The notes under the pieces were generated by a model, which searched no databases, was not told where the DNA came from, and was given only the letters and a program-made list of their open reading frames with translations. Both the position numbers and the translations under genes were made by a program. A stretch of DNA of 64,000 nt from Phoenix dactylifera (taxonomy: Eukaryota; Streptophyta; Magnoliopsida; Arecales; Arecaceae): NCBI RefSeq assembly GCF_009389715.1, contig NW_024067778.1, forward strand, positions 62,001 through 126,000, read 5' to 3'. Of the stretch, positions 1 through 10,423 are shown in pieces; the stretch's first letter is position 1; each line of letters starts with the position of its first letter.

Positions 1-287
1 AAAGCGCTACAGCCCTTTTCAAATGTGGTTTTTAACGACGCTTTCAAGCGTCGGCGTAGAATTTTTTTTTAAAAAAAATATTAGAAATACACATGCATAT
101 CATAAATCGACATTTACAGGAATATGGACCTGCATTACATTTACATCAAAATAAATATTCAGATCATTCAAAACATTCATATTGTCATATATGATTAAAT
201 TTATATAATAAGTTTAGAATTACAATGTACTTTGAAAAATATAAGAAAGATACATATAAAACTTCTTAAATAACAGTCTAGAACGTA

Positions 288-2097
288 TCAGGGACCGGAT
301 TCAGCACCATCATCATCTCTACAAGCTATTGAAATATCAGGAATCTACAAGCAAAAAAAGAAAAACATTAGAAGTTAGGAATATGAAAATCATTAACTCA
401 TGCAAAATAAGTGATAATTATGTAAAATCATCAAATATATATAGTTATTTACCTGAGGAGGAAGAAATCGCTGTAACATAGATGAAATATGCTCAAGCTG
501 AGACTGCAAAGTTTGTTGGTTCTGCTTCAACTCCGCCAACTCTGCCTGATGACGATCCTTCATATCTTCAATTGTTGCCCGAAGTTTACTAACTTCTGCA
601 TTGCTACTGTCTTCTCCAGCATTTTTTGTATACATGCCCACCGCAGATAACTGAGTGGGGGTAACTCCAACGACATAACCCCTTACTCTACCATAATGCT
701 CTGGGCCCAATAATTCAGCGAGCACCTGAGCTTCGACATGACTGGTCGCGTCGGATGATGATGACTCTCCGACGCGCTCTGAAATAAGAGTTGTTGCCCT
801 GTTCTATATCTCTCAAAAGAAAGTCATATTAATGAATGCCAATAATAGAACTAATAAAAATATCATTGAAAGATTCAAAGATGAATACATACAACTATAT
901 CTCTTGACTCCTCCCGATCAAAACTGCCATCTCTATGGGTGTGAGTCATCTTATAAAACTCCACCTTGCCAGGCTCGCTCCCATTATCATCCATCTACAA
1001 CAAAAGGTATATTGGCAAGCTAGTTATCATGATACATGCTATATGATAAAACAGTTTAAAATAGTTTCAAAGAGTTGCAAAAAAACTTACGAATTCAGTT
1101 TTACGTCGAGCATAACTCATTGAGCCTGAAGTATGAGGAACAATCTGAGAGGCTCGTGCAGCTCTACCAATGTTGGAATATGTCTTCCCAAAAAAAGAAT
1201 AAACAATATAAATTTGTAATCTAAATTATTAATAAATACAATCTAAGGTATTGAAAAAATATACACAACCTGAGCTTTCTCAGAAAACCAATAGTGGACA
1301 AGCTCCCTCCACTGATGAGGGATTACATCAGGAGGACAAATACGGGCAACCTCCTCTTCTGTAATACCATCGTGCTTCCAGTCCGCCTTTAACTTGGCCT
1401 TATATTCTTTCCACTTGCAGTTGACAGACTTCAGCACCCACTCATGGCTCTCTTTAGGAAACAAAAACTTTTTCTACACCAAAGTAATTAAAGAATGTTA
1501 TAACAATGTTAAATTAAAAAATAAAATTGTAATAGTAAGCAAATTCAATTCTTTACCTCAATAACTTTAAGAAGCTCAACCTTATACGAAGGAAGCATTT
1601 CATTCCATTTCGTATAGTTGAGCGGACACAACTGACCCTTCCGTGCAACCGATCCTAGAAAAGTTGATAAAATGCTTGCAGCCCTCTTGATGGGCTGCCC
1701 CAGTTCATTGCAATGGACCACGATCTTCTCATCCTCGCGTAGGCTCCACACGTCCCGTGCTCGAGTGGGTCCTCGTGTCCTCCTCACTCTCCCCAGTCCA
1801 TCTATAAAAATAAAATAAAATATCCATTAATTAAAATATTAAAGGCAAATGATTTAATATAATTAGATTGTAAGAAAAATTAATATATAAAATGTAAATC
1901 AAATTACCCTGGATGTGCACGTCATCCATGTCAGGACAATCAGCAGGTGGCACGTGCTCAGACTGAGACTTGTGCTGAGTATGGGACTCATGCTGAGAAT
2001 GAGACTCATGCTGCTGGGACCGCAAGGACTGATCGGAAGAAGATCCCACAGATGTGTACTGAAACTCAACATCTCTGAATCGTTTTCCTCGCGGCAT
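288..2097 (-). CDS. CACTA TNP1-like protein (plant transposase Ptta/En/Spm family), 7 exons
   Basis: The reading frame can be followed through seven exons on the minus strand: 2097-1908, 1801-1557, 1473-1270, 1183-1091, 994-893, 803-453 and 344-288. Every junction is GT-AG, the phases agree, and the product is 413 residues with no internal stop. The start is MPRGKRF, followed by a Ser/Gln/His-rich stretch. Residues of about 65-240 match the Transposase_24 family pattern (GPTRARDVWSL, NELGQPI, PLNYTKW, then CKWKEYKAKLK). Next come SNIGRAARASQ and a C-terminal coiled coil (SKLRATIEDMKDRHQAELAEL). Proteins of this family are the accessory, DNA-binding-type products of CACTA elements, not the DDE catalytic subunit. 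The intact splice sites suggest a recent copy. Confidence 0.8.
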
Positions 2098-3821
2098 ATT
2101 GTTACCTAGTTTGCACAAAAAGAAGCAATATTAGTTAAATAATAAATAAAATCTAAATATTGATTGCGGTGCTCACCAATTCTTTGGTAAGATTGTTTCT
2201 GATGCTGAGCTGCTCGATACACTACCCATTGTTTACTCATGATATATTAACAACTCATGCAACTCTGAATCACAACTCATTCTTGCATAAGAGCTTTTAT
2301 TTCTCTGAAAGAAGGGTTGGAAAGAGATGTTATAGATGCTAAAAGGAATGAAAGATTTTATTAATGTTTCGCCTTCTCCTTCGTATTGACCTGTGTGCTA
2401 GTGTTCTTGTTAACGCTATAAATCTTTTTAAAGCAAATTAGCAAGTATAAATCTTTCTAAATGATTTTCTCAAAAATCATTACCTAATGAAACAGAAGAA
2501 ACATATCAGTAATCACATAACTGTCAAAATTGCCACAAGAGAGAAAGAGAGATGTAATTCATAAGTGCAGGAACAATGTATACCTATTTACAAGTAGGGC
2601 AAGTATCACTCCTTTCATCCACTGAAGAATACACTGTATGTGCTGATCTTTATTGTTTCTGTTCCTAAAAGTGAGCATTCAAAATAGGGGACAAAGCAAG
2701 TCTCCAATATACAACTAAAGATGAGGCATGTTGTAGGTTTCTGAGAACCCCGTTTTAAGCAAGTGTAAGATCTCCAACACATCACAAAAGAAGTTACATG
2801 AATAGGCATTCTGTAAAGTTACATGTCTTAAAGTTAAAAGTATAGTACAGCCCCATGAACCAAGAGGAACAAGACTATAAAAGAAGAATAAATAATGGGA
2901 AATAAAAACCCTTTTATCCATCTGAATAGCTAGCATAGCACTTAAAGAAATGGGATGAAGGGAGAAATTAAAATCATATAATGCATATTTAATACTTTTT
3001 TGTTTTTAATGGTTGCAAGTGCATTGACATATCTATCAATTTCCTCTTTAAAGAATCCAGAGGAAACCAATTTCAACCTTGAGCTATGAGTCCATAAAAC
3101 AGTAGTCATGCGTAAATATGATAATCTAGCAGCGATCATCCAGAAGAACCATTACACTCAATACTTCAACTGCAATCATAGAAATTGTGCCAGGAATTCA
3201 TGACCATCGAAGCTAATTATATTCAGATGATCATTAAACGCCACAGTTGAGGAAAAACAATTAAAGATTGAAATTTAGATGCATAATAAAGATTAAAATT
3301 TGAAATTTAGACTTCTAAGTAACCAAAAAAAACCATTAATATGGCTTACGTGAGGGTGGGGGCATGAAACCCGCTCCCATTATCTGTATATAAAAAAAAG
3401 GCAAGAAGGCTTACGGAAAAATAAGGTTAGAACCCGGATCTGAAACCTTAGAATCTGGTATCCCCAGATGGCCAAAGTGGCAGTGTCAAACCTCTCAAGA
3501 AACCAAGAAGCAGAAACCTAGAGGAGTCCCGCTATTTTCCTGGTTTAATAAATAGCAAGAGAGTGAGGAGGAGAGAAGCAAAGGCTGCAGCTAAAGCCAC
3601 CACCATTGAATCGCATATACTTCACTCAAAAAATCTGAAAATTTTGACTTGCTACAAGAAATCTGGCATGCACAAACCCTAAAAGGAAAGTTTATCTACT
3701 CAATTCATCAATGCAGGAAAGAACCCTAAAATCCAAGTCGATTGGCGTGGATTACCAAAATTGAGTTATCTATTAATTTAATGACATATCTATCTTTGCC
3801 TCTAAAAATCTTTTGAATTAC

Positions 3822-4035
3822 CTGTTTCTCAGGCGGAGGGAGATGGGGTTGGCCGGTCGGCGCCGCAGAGGAGGAAGGAGGAGAGGAGGACGCGGACGGT
3901 CGCTCGGCGCCAGAGAGGAGGGAGGAGGAGAGGAGCTTGCCGTCGTACTTTGCTCGGCGCCGGAGAGGACAAGGGCCGGTCGCTCGTCGTCGGATAGAAG
4001 GGAGGAGGAGAGGAGCTAGGGCTTGATCGATCAGT
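3822..4035 (-). other. Putative 5' non-coding exon of the CACTA gene
   Basis: On the minus strand a C/T- and GC-rich leader runs down to a good donor (GAGAAACAG then GTAATTC, exon end 3822). The matching acceptor would be the TAG just before the ATG at 2097 (CAAACTAG then GTAACAATATG). This places the promoter in the right subterminal region, as is usual for CACTA elements. A plus-strand ORF here (3813-4019) is low-complexity Arg/Gly and is not supported. The exon is inferred from splice signals only. Confidence 0.4.
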
Positions 4036-4089
4036 CGGAATGCAAAATGAGGTGGAGGGGGCCAGCTGCTTGGTTTTGGTTGTTAATTT

Positions 4090-4341
4090 GACTTTTGTCG
4101 ACGACGCTTATACGCGTCGTCTTAGGCTGACTAGTACGACGCTAATAAGCGTCGTCTATTCTTAAAAAAGCGTCGGCTTTTTCTCTTACATTACGACGAC
4201 GCTCACGCGCGTCGGCTGTTCTTAAGAATTACCGACGCTTATTTAAAGCGTCGGCAAATGTCGGCGGTATTCCAGTTTTTTCCGACGCTTCTCCCTAGCG
4301 TCGGGAACAAAGCGTCGGGAAAGACCCATTTTCCTGTAGTG
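4090..4341. repeat. CACTA right subterminal repeat array
   Basis: At least six imperfect palindromic units centred on GACGCTTAT/ATAAGCGTC and AGCGTCGGC lie within 250 bases, ending in the terminal TGTAGTG. In known CACTA elements such repeats are the binding sites of the TNPA-type protein. That this particular gene product binds them is inference. Confidence 0.8.
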
Positions 4342-4438
4342 AGAACACATAGAACATATATTAGATGAGTAGGTTATATCTACCAGGAGAGGAAGCTACC
4401 AACGTTATCTTGTTTGATGGAAAGGTCGACCGGAATCG

Positions 4439-4594
4439 GATGTGACGTGGATTTCGCGAGCCGAGTTGCAGCGCCTTGATCCTGACCTTTCGGAGCAGTA
4501 CGACAGCCGGCTAGATCTGCACTCGACGGGGTCGAGATTCTCCCATCCGGGAGGAGTTGATAGGGACATCAGAGCTGACCACCCTACCGTTTAG
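4439..4594 (+). pseudogene. C-terminal tail of a Ty3/Gypsy chromovirus polyprotein
   Basis: A 52-codon open stretch reads DVTWISRAELQRLDPDLSEQ and ends with a TAG at 4592-4594. Just upstream the same frame reads WKGRPES after a stop. The WKGRPES...TW...ELQRLDPDL pattern resembles the chromodomain tail of plant chromoviral integrases. It is followed at once by a purine tract (GGGAGGAG) and an LTR start. The rest of the polyprotein is missing upstream, where the CACTA element ends at 4341, so this is a 3' end fragment. The family assignment is from memory of the motif and is moderate. Confidence 0.5.
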
Positions 4595-4975
4595 TCCCCA
4601 ATTTTATTTGCATTTTATTTTCTTTTATTTCTGGGTTTGCTTGCAATTTTATTATTGTTGGACTTTATTTGTGTAGTTTGGGCTTATTGGGAATTATTTT
4701 GTGTAAGGGGGTTTTATTTTAATTGTTCTTATTGGGCCCTATTTATAGGAAACTTTTATGTTGATTAAGGTTAATGAAGAATTAAAAATTTTTCCCCATG
4801 TCTTCCTCTTTTTTCTTCCTCCTTCTCACTCTTCCTCCTCTCCTCTTCTCCCTCTTCTCTTTCTCTCTGCCGCGTCTTCTCCTCTTGTTCTTCCTCCCTC
4901 TTTCTCTGTTCCTTATTTTAGAACCACAGCAGCCATCTCAAGCGTGATCTCCCTCCCGGTTCGGCATCACCAAGG
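4558..4975 (+). repeat. LTR (3') of the decayed Ty3/Gypsy element, right boundary uncertain
   Basis: The LTR appears to start at TGATAGGGACATCAG directly after the polypurine tract GGGAGGAG. It has a promoter-like TATA motif (CCTATTTATAGG, about 4739) followed by a C/T-rich leader. I could not find the end or a matching second LTR in this window, so the right limit is approximate. Confidence 0.45.
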
Positions 4976-6716
4976 ATGAGGTTGGGAGATTTCATTTATA
5001 TGCCTGCTGATGATAGATGACAGCCATAAGATGGTAGTAATATTTTCTTAGCTATCGAAGTAGAGACTTCATATGAATACCTAGGTATGATATGTCATAT
5101 TGACTGGCTAGTTTGAGAATAATTCTAACTGAAACTATGCTATTAAGGTGGATGATGTTGTTATCATGTGATAGCATTTACATATTCTCTGACCTGAGGG
5201 GCCTATGTGAACTAGTACAAGTCAAGTTACTTTGATAGCCGGACTGCTCAAAACAAAATTAAAATTTGTGATGGTGTTTATTTGATGTATGAGATCTATG
5301 CTGAGGTAATGTGAGGTGACCAAAATAAAAGTGCTTTTTAGAAGAATTTAGAAAACCTAGCTTTTGGCTTCTCTTTTTTTTTTTTTATAAAATAAACAGC
5401 ACGAAACATACCCTAACTATACGTCAAGAGGTTGTTAGACATGGAATTCTCTAGCATGCACGTGAGAGACTTTTTGTTATCCAAGGACCTATTGCTATAA
5501 GTTTGTAGAGTTAACATGCTTTCTACGCTTCCTTTGGGTCTTACTAAAGTTTCAAATCTTTCTTATAGGCAGTCCATCTTTATGAAATATAAATATTCAT
5601 AATGATATCTTTATACTAAATGTCATGCCTAGAACTAAGAGCGTAACAAATACCACATGCCTAAAGGAGAGCCACACATACATGCAAGGCAACCCGAATT
5701 ATAACAAATCTAATTATTTCATAATAATTTTAAATCAATAACAAGATAACTTCGATCCTCGATAATTAATAATAACAGTCATAAAGTTCCAAGATATTAT
5801 TAATATGATCAATCTAGGTAAAATTCTCCAAGTCTAAGCTAAACTAATAAGAAGACCAAATGACATAGATGACCAAGACAACTAAGATCTACTAAGTGCT
5901 TCAAGTAATATAGCATGCTCGCCTAAGTCCTGCAACTAATCATAGATCAGAATATGAAAATAGAGAAAAACAGAAAAATAAACTACACCAACCCAGTAAG
6001 TAAGAAAACACTTCAAAGTGGGTCAATGCATGTCAACAGATAATAAATTAAACATAATTTATAACATATCATTGTCTGGTCAAAAACTTATTTTTATCAA
6101 ATTTCAAAAAATAATATTTTTTAAAAAAACATACTTTTTACAAACTGATACTAAATCAAACATTTAGCTATGACCATATAACCTAGTGGCATGTGTCGAA
6201 TAATGAATAATATATAATAAATAGCAGGCGCCCAGTATCTACTATTTTAATGATTGGTGGAGTGGGGTTGAAACAAGTTTCTTAAATTACAAATTGAGAG
6301 AGCCAATATATAATATCCATTGGCGGGCCAGGTCATAGCGATGCTCAAAATAATACAAAAGCATTTTCAAGAGTTGGCTAGTCAAATTTTCCAAAAGAGG
6401 TCATGCATTTAAAATAACCCATTTTCAAGATTATAAAAAATATATTTTATTCTCATATCATTTTCAAATATAAAATAGTTAAGATAGTAATATGACATGC
6501 TTGACCATTTAATCAAATAGAAAGTATTTTTATCAAACAATATAAATTATATTGTTTCAAGATTACTTAGTAAATACACTATGAAGGGTTAGATTACTTA
6601 CCTCTTCTCGCTTCAAACACCTACTTTAGTTAGGCGGATCAACTTCACATATTCAAGATCATTGAAAAATCAACTAATTTCAATTTCAGCATCTTAGAAC
6701 CCTAATAAGAAACTCT
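4976..6716. other. Intergenic, AT-rich, no gene recognised
   Basis: There is no ORF of convincing composition on either strand and no recognisable domain. The sequence is A/T-rich with short homopolymers. It ends at the TSD (TCT, 6714-6716) of the next CACTA element. Confidence 0.6.
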
Positions 6717-6949
6717 CACTACAACAAAAAAGATTTTTGCTGACTCTATATTGTCGACGCTAAATAAAAGCGTCGGTGATTTTTTTTCTTGCGATAGTAA
6801 AAAAGGTCCGCCGACGCTTTGTTTAGCATCGGCGTCTGGGGCCCATTACCGATGCTTATATATGTCGGAATATTTAATCACCGATGCTTATAAGCGTTGG
6901 CATAACAGAGAAATACGATGACGCTTATAAGCATCGTCAGACTTCATTC

Positions 6950-8285
6950 CTCCCACAACAAATTAAACCCAATCGACCCCCTCCCTCCACAATCCTAAAT
7001 TCCTAGCTCACGCCGACCGACCCCCTCCCTCCTCAGCCCTTTTCACCGATGTCAGTCATTCTCCTCCGCCGAGCGACCCCAAATCGCGTTCCTCCGCTGC
7101 ATCTCCTTTCCCTCCTCCCCCTCTCCGTTGGCCTTCTCTCTGTGGACAACTTTCTCCTCCTCCGCCGCAGAGCACTCACATGGCGTTTGAAGTTTGGAGC
7201 CGGCAAGGACAAGGACAAGGCCAGATTTGGGATCTTCTTCTCTTGCTTCGATCTTTAAATTCTGGATATTTTGGATTTTCTTTTGTTTTTATAATCAAAT
7301 TATTTAGGGATTTTGTTCTAGTTTCTCGTGTTTCATGAATTTATAATCGGATCTTTAAATTCATTTTTATCAGTAATTTTTATCTGATTACGTAATCAAA
7401 TATTGTTTGTTTCCACTCATATGCAATCAATTTGAAGGGCATCCAGGATGCACTTCCATGTACAAAATCAATACCGGTTGGAAGCATTCCACTTTCAAAA
7501 TTTGTTGTATGCTATACTGCCATCAAACCTAGTTTCATACCCTAATATGGCTTTGAGACCATGGCAGGTGCTAGAGATCTCAATCTATGGGTCACGAATC
7601 TTTCTAGAAAAATGCCTAGGAATGTTTTCAAGTTGGAAACAGACCTCCATGACAGAACCGAGAAAAATGTACGAAGTTTGAGAAAATCAGAAAGAGTAGA
7701 AGCCTTTGTGACTGAAAAAAGAAGAACCGGAGAAAAAGTATAATAATTTATTGTTTTATTTTTCAGAAAATATATCTGGTCTAATTGTTGATCTAATTAA
7801 TCATTGAACCAGTGAGGCACTACACTGGATTCCTGGCTGAACCAGTGCCCAGTCTGATTCTAGTACTATGCTTGCAAGGCAGTACAAAATATGGACCAAG
7901 TTTGTGTCTATGGTATTGAAATGGCAGTTAAATATTGTTTTGGGGATTCATTTTATATTTAAGTGTTAGAACACCTGCTTTGAAATTAAATTCTTTACAA
8001 TTGTATTATAATGAGTTAGCCATCTTATAATATCTAGATTCAGCCGAAATAATAAAGCCCAACATCTTGCATTTGTTTTATTGATGAGAATCTAATGCGG
8101 ATTAAGATTGAAGGAGCAATACTGGTTTCGAACTTTAACCATGGTCTCCGTGAGTTGAAGCAGATACCGCTAAAGCATATTGAAACCAGCAATGCTGACA
8201 TAAAATTTCTTGTCCAAGCTAGAAATCATAAGTTACCTTGAGAAACCTCCCCCGCAGCCTTTCTTAAATTATATTTAAATATCTA
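6950..8285 (+). other. Internal part of the second CACTA element: leader-like block and unassigned sequence
   Basis: Positions 6960-7250 are strongly C/T-rich, like a plant 5' leader on the plus strand, and recall the minus-strand leader in the first CACTA element. Short open frames follow (for example one at 7561-7743), but none matches a family I know and none has a convincing start. Capture from a host gene is possible but not shown. Confidence 0.4.
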
Positions 8286-8290
8286 TTTCT

Positions 8291-8644
8291 TGTTGGATCC
8301 CGTTTAATTAAACCTTGATCCCGTTTAATTAGAACCCACATCTTGACAAGTGTCACTTGTAAATCCTGATAATCACAAGGGCATTAAGGTAATTGCACGG
8401 CAGTGAAAGGTTGCCTTGATGGGAGGTGACTCTTCACGTGTGTAACTAATCACGGCGTTTGGTCCCTGGAGAGGGCTATAAATAGCCTGTCAGACCCCTT
8501 CTCTAATACACGCATTAAGAGCTCTCTCTCCAGAAGATCTCTCGCTAATTTCTGTTCAGTCGCACGCATCTCAAAGTTCAATTTGAAGATGGACTTAGCG
8601 AGTCAAGGTATGATTTACAATTCATAAAGTTAATCAATTCAATA
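8291..8644 (+). repeat. 5' LTR of the nested Copia element
   Basis: It starts TGTTGGATCCCG and ends TCAATTCAATA. An 18-bp motif (GATCCCGTTTAATTA) is repeated within the first 45 bases. A TATA box (GCTATAAATAGCC, about 8475-8487) marks the U3 promoter. Confidence 0.93.
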
Positions 8645-8645
8645 A

Positions 8646-8657
8646 TGGTATCAGAGC
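8646..8657 (+). promoter_or_regulatory. Primer-binding site for initiator Met-tRNA
   Basis: TGGTATCAGAGC starts two bases after the 5' LTR and is the standard PBS complementary to the 3' end of plant initiator methionine tRNA, used to prime minus-strand synthesis. Confidence 0.95.
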
Positions 8658-10423
8658 GGGTGGATTTGATTCCAAAATAAATCATACCAATTTGATTTAT
8701 TAATTTAACCTGCTTGAGAATCCGATGTTATTTAAACATCGGAACGAATTTTGGCTAGCCGATGTGGGACTAAACTCCTTATCTCGGGATGAATGGTTTT
8801 TGCCCATATTACTTAAAGCATTGAAATCTTTTCCGTTGGGCGATGTGGGACTAAAACCTTCATCTGTTTTTCCCCTTCTTCCACCTTTGCTAAGAAAATT
8901 AGAAAGGGAGAGCCGCTGCCATGGCCGTCGCAGCGACGGGTCTCGGTCGCGGCCCTCCCCGTCCTAACCGGTGGCCAACAGGGCCACCATCCAGCCGCCG
9001 CCTCCCCGGCTGCCGCTGCGACCCGCCCCTCGGCGAGCCGGCAGCGGCTGCAACCCGCCATGGCCACCGCGGGCGAAGAAAAAAAAAAAAAATCGGCCGC
9101 CATGGCCTGTGGCCCGCCGTTAAGCGGCCCCGGCCACTGCCAGCGGCGCCAGCCGCGCCACCCACGGCGCCCGCAGCACGGCCTGCGGCCGACGCCCCTG
9201 CGGCCCGCGACCGCGGGCTGCGGCCGCATCCCGCGGCCGACCCCCGGCCTCCGGCCCTGCCTTGTGGCCGCCCCGCGGCCTGCGGCCATGCCTACGGCCG
9301 GCGGCGGCGGTTGCGCCGCCGTCGTTTAGGAGAGAAGGGGCCACTAGTTTTGGCCCCCTTCTCCTCTTTTCGTTTGGGGAAGAAGATGAATAATGTTGGG
9401 TTTCGGTTTTCGGGTTTTCTAAACCCGCAATCCAAATCCGGTTAATTAAAAAAAAAAAAAAGGGTGAAGGGATTAACAGGTTCCGAGTTATTGGGTTTCG
9501 ACCCGCAACCCGAAACCCGAATCCTTTTGACTAAACTTTGAGTTTTGCAAAGAAACCCCTGACAATATGTTATTCTGAACAAGGGGATTCCGAAATTCAT
9601 CTATGGTCCCCAGCCGAAAGTTAAATTACAGAAAGGTCCTAAAGTATATTTATTTGATCCCTGTACTTAGGATTCATTACAGAACGGTACACTGATTATT
9701 ACATATTGGTCTTTGTAATGAATTTATTACATAAATGATTAATTTATATGCTTTCTTATGATGATACATGATTGTTTAAATTATTCATATTTTTCATGAT
9801 AAAAGGATGATATATGCATGAGACGAGCCAAAGCATCTTATGTAGGAAAAGATATATAAATGATTAAATTTTTGCATATTTGTGGTGACGAGCCAAAGCA
9901 TCCCATAAATTTTAGAATGCTTTAGTTTAATTTAATCAATAAAGAGTCTTTTTATCATCATCTCATGAAATTGAATATTTGCATCATATATAATGAACCG
10001 GCCCCAAAGGGAAATCATTATACAAAGTTAATGATGGGATGAAATAATGTTATTAGTATGATATTTATGATGAAATCTTGTTGCCCAAAGGCCTTGAATT
10101 CTTCATTAATATTGAACAATATCTAGTAAAATTTTATCCATTGAATAACGGTGTCTAAGAAAAGCTTGTCAAAAAGGCATACGTGCCTAAGAAAGGCTAG
10201 TACTTAAGTGAGCCTAGTGCTCCACCACCGATCTGGAGCTGATCTGGCTGTTATTCTTTGGATTTTTCCAACTAGATATATAAAGTTCATTAAATATCAT
10301 ACTTAATGCATTAGTTTTATCGTAAAGGGGTAAATCATGTAAAGTTAATTTTGATTTACTCACTAAATTGTTAATATGGGTTAGTGATTTAGATAAGGTT
10401 TTAGCGTAACTATAGCATGCATA
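8658..10423 (+). other. Copia leader with a strongly GC-rich island
   Basis: The 1.8 kb between PBS and gag is unusually long. Two copies of CGATGTGGGAC lie at 8760-8770 and 8841-8851. From about 8890 to 9330 the composition turns extremely GC-rich, with repeats such as GCGGCCTGCGGCC, in an otherwise AT-rich element. Both strands are open there for 150-170 codons, but the products are low-complexity Pro/Arg/Ala and are a composition effect. From 9400 on the leader is AT-rich, with a repeated GACGAGCCAAAGCATC at about 9822 and 9888. A TTTTGCAG acceptor-like site lies at about 10442-10449. Confidence 0.6.

Larger units (their letters stand above)
1..4341 (-). mobile_element. CACTA (En/Spm-type) transposon, left end just outside the window
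   Basis: The right terminus reads TTTCCTGTAGTG and ends at 4341, the mirror of the CACTA-type start seen in sister elements. It is preceded from about 4090 by a dense array of short inverted units of the type CGACGCTTATAAGCGTCGTC. The first 60 bases of the window carry the same unit (CGACGCTTTCAAGCGTCGGC) followed by an A/T run, so the left subterminal region is here and the left tip must lie a short way before base 1. The element would be about 4.4-4.6 kb. It carries one spliced gene on the minus strand (288-2097). I see no TNP2/DDE transposase gene, so it is probably non-autonomous, although the start is cut off. The left TSD cannot be checked. Confidence 0.85.

Noticed and set aside
3813..4019. 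Arg/Gly-rich plus-strand ORF in the first CACTA element
   Set aside because: It is the reverse strand of a C/T-rich leader with a good minus-strand donor; composition artefact.
8646..8660. tRNA-like string TGGTATCAGAGC as a tRNA gene
   Set aside because: It is only the 12-base complement of a tRNA 3' end, placed at a primer-binding site; there is no cloverleaf.
8921..9445. 174-codon plus-strand ORF (and 158-codon minus-strand ORF) in the Copia leader
   Set aside because: Low-complexity Pro/Arg/Ala products open on both strands because of extreme GC content; no domain.
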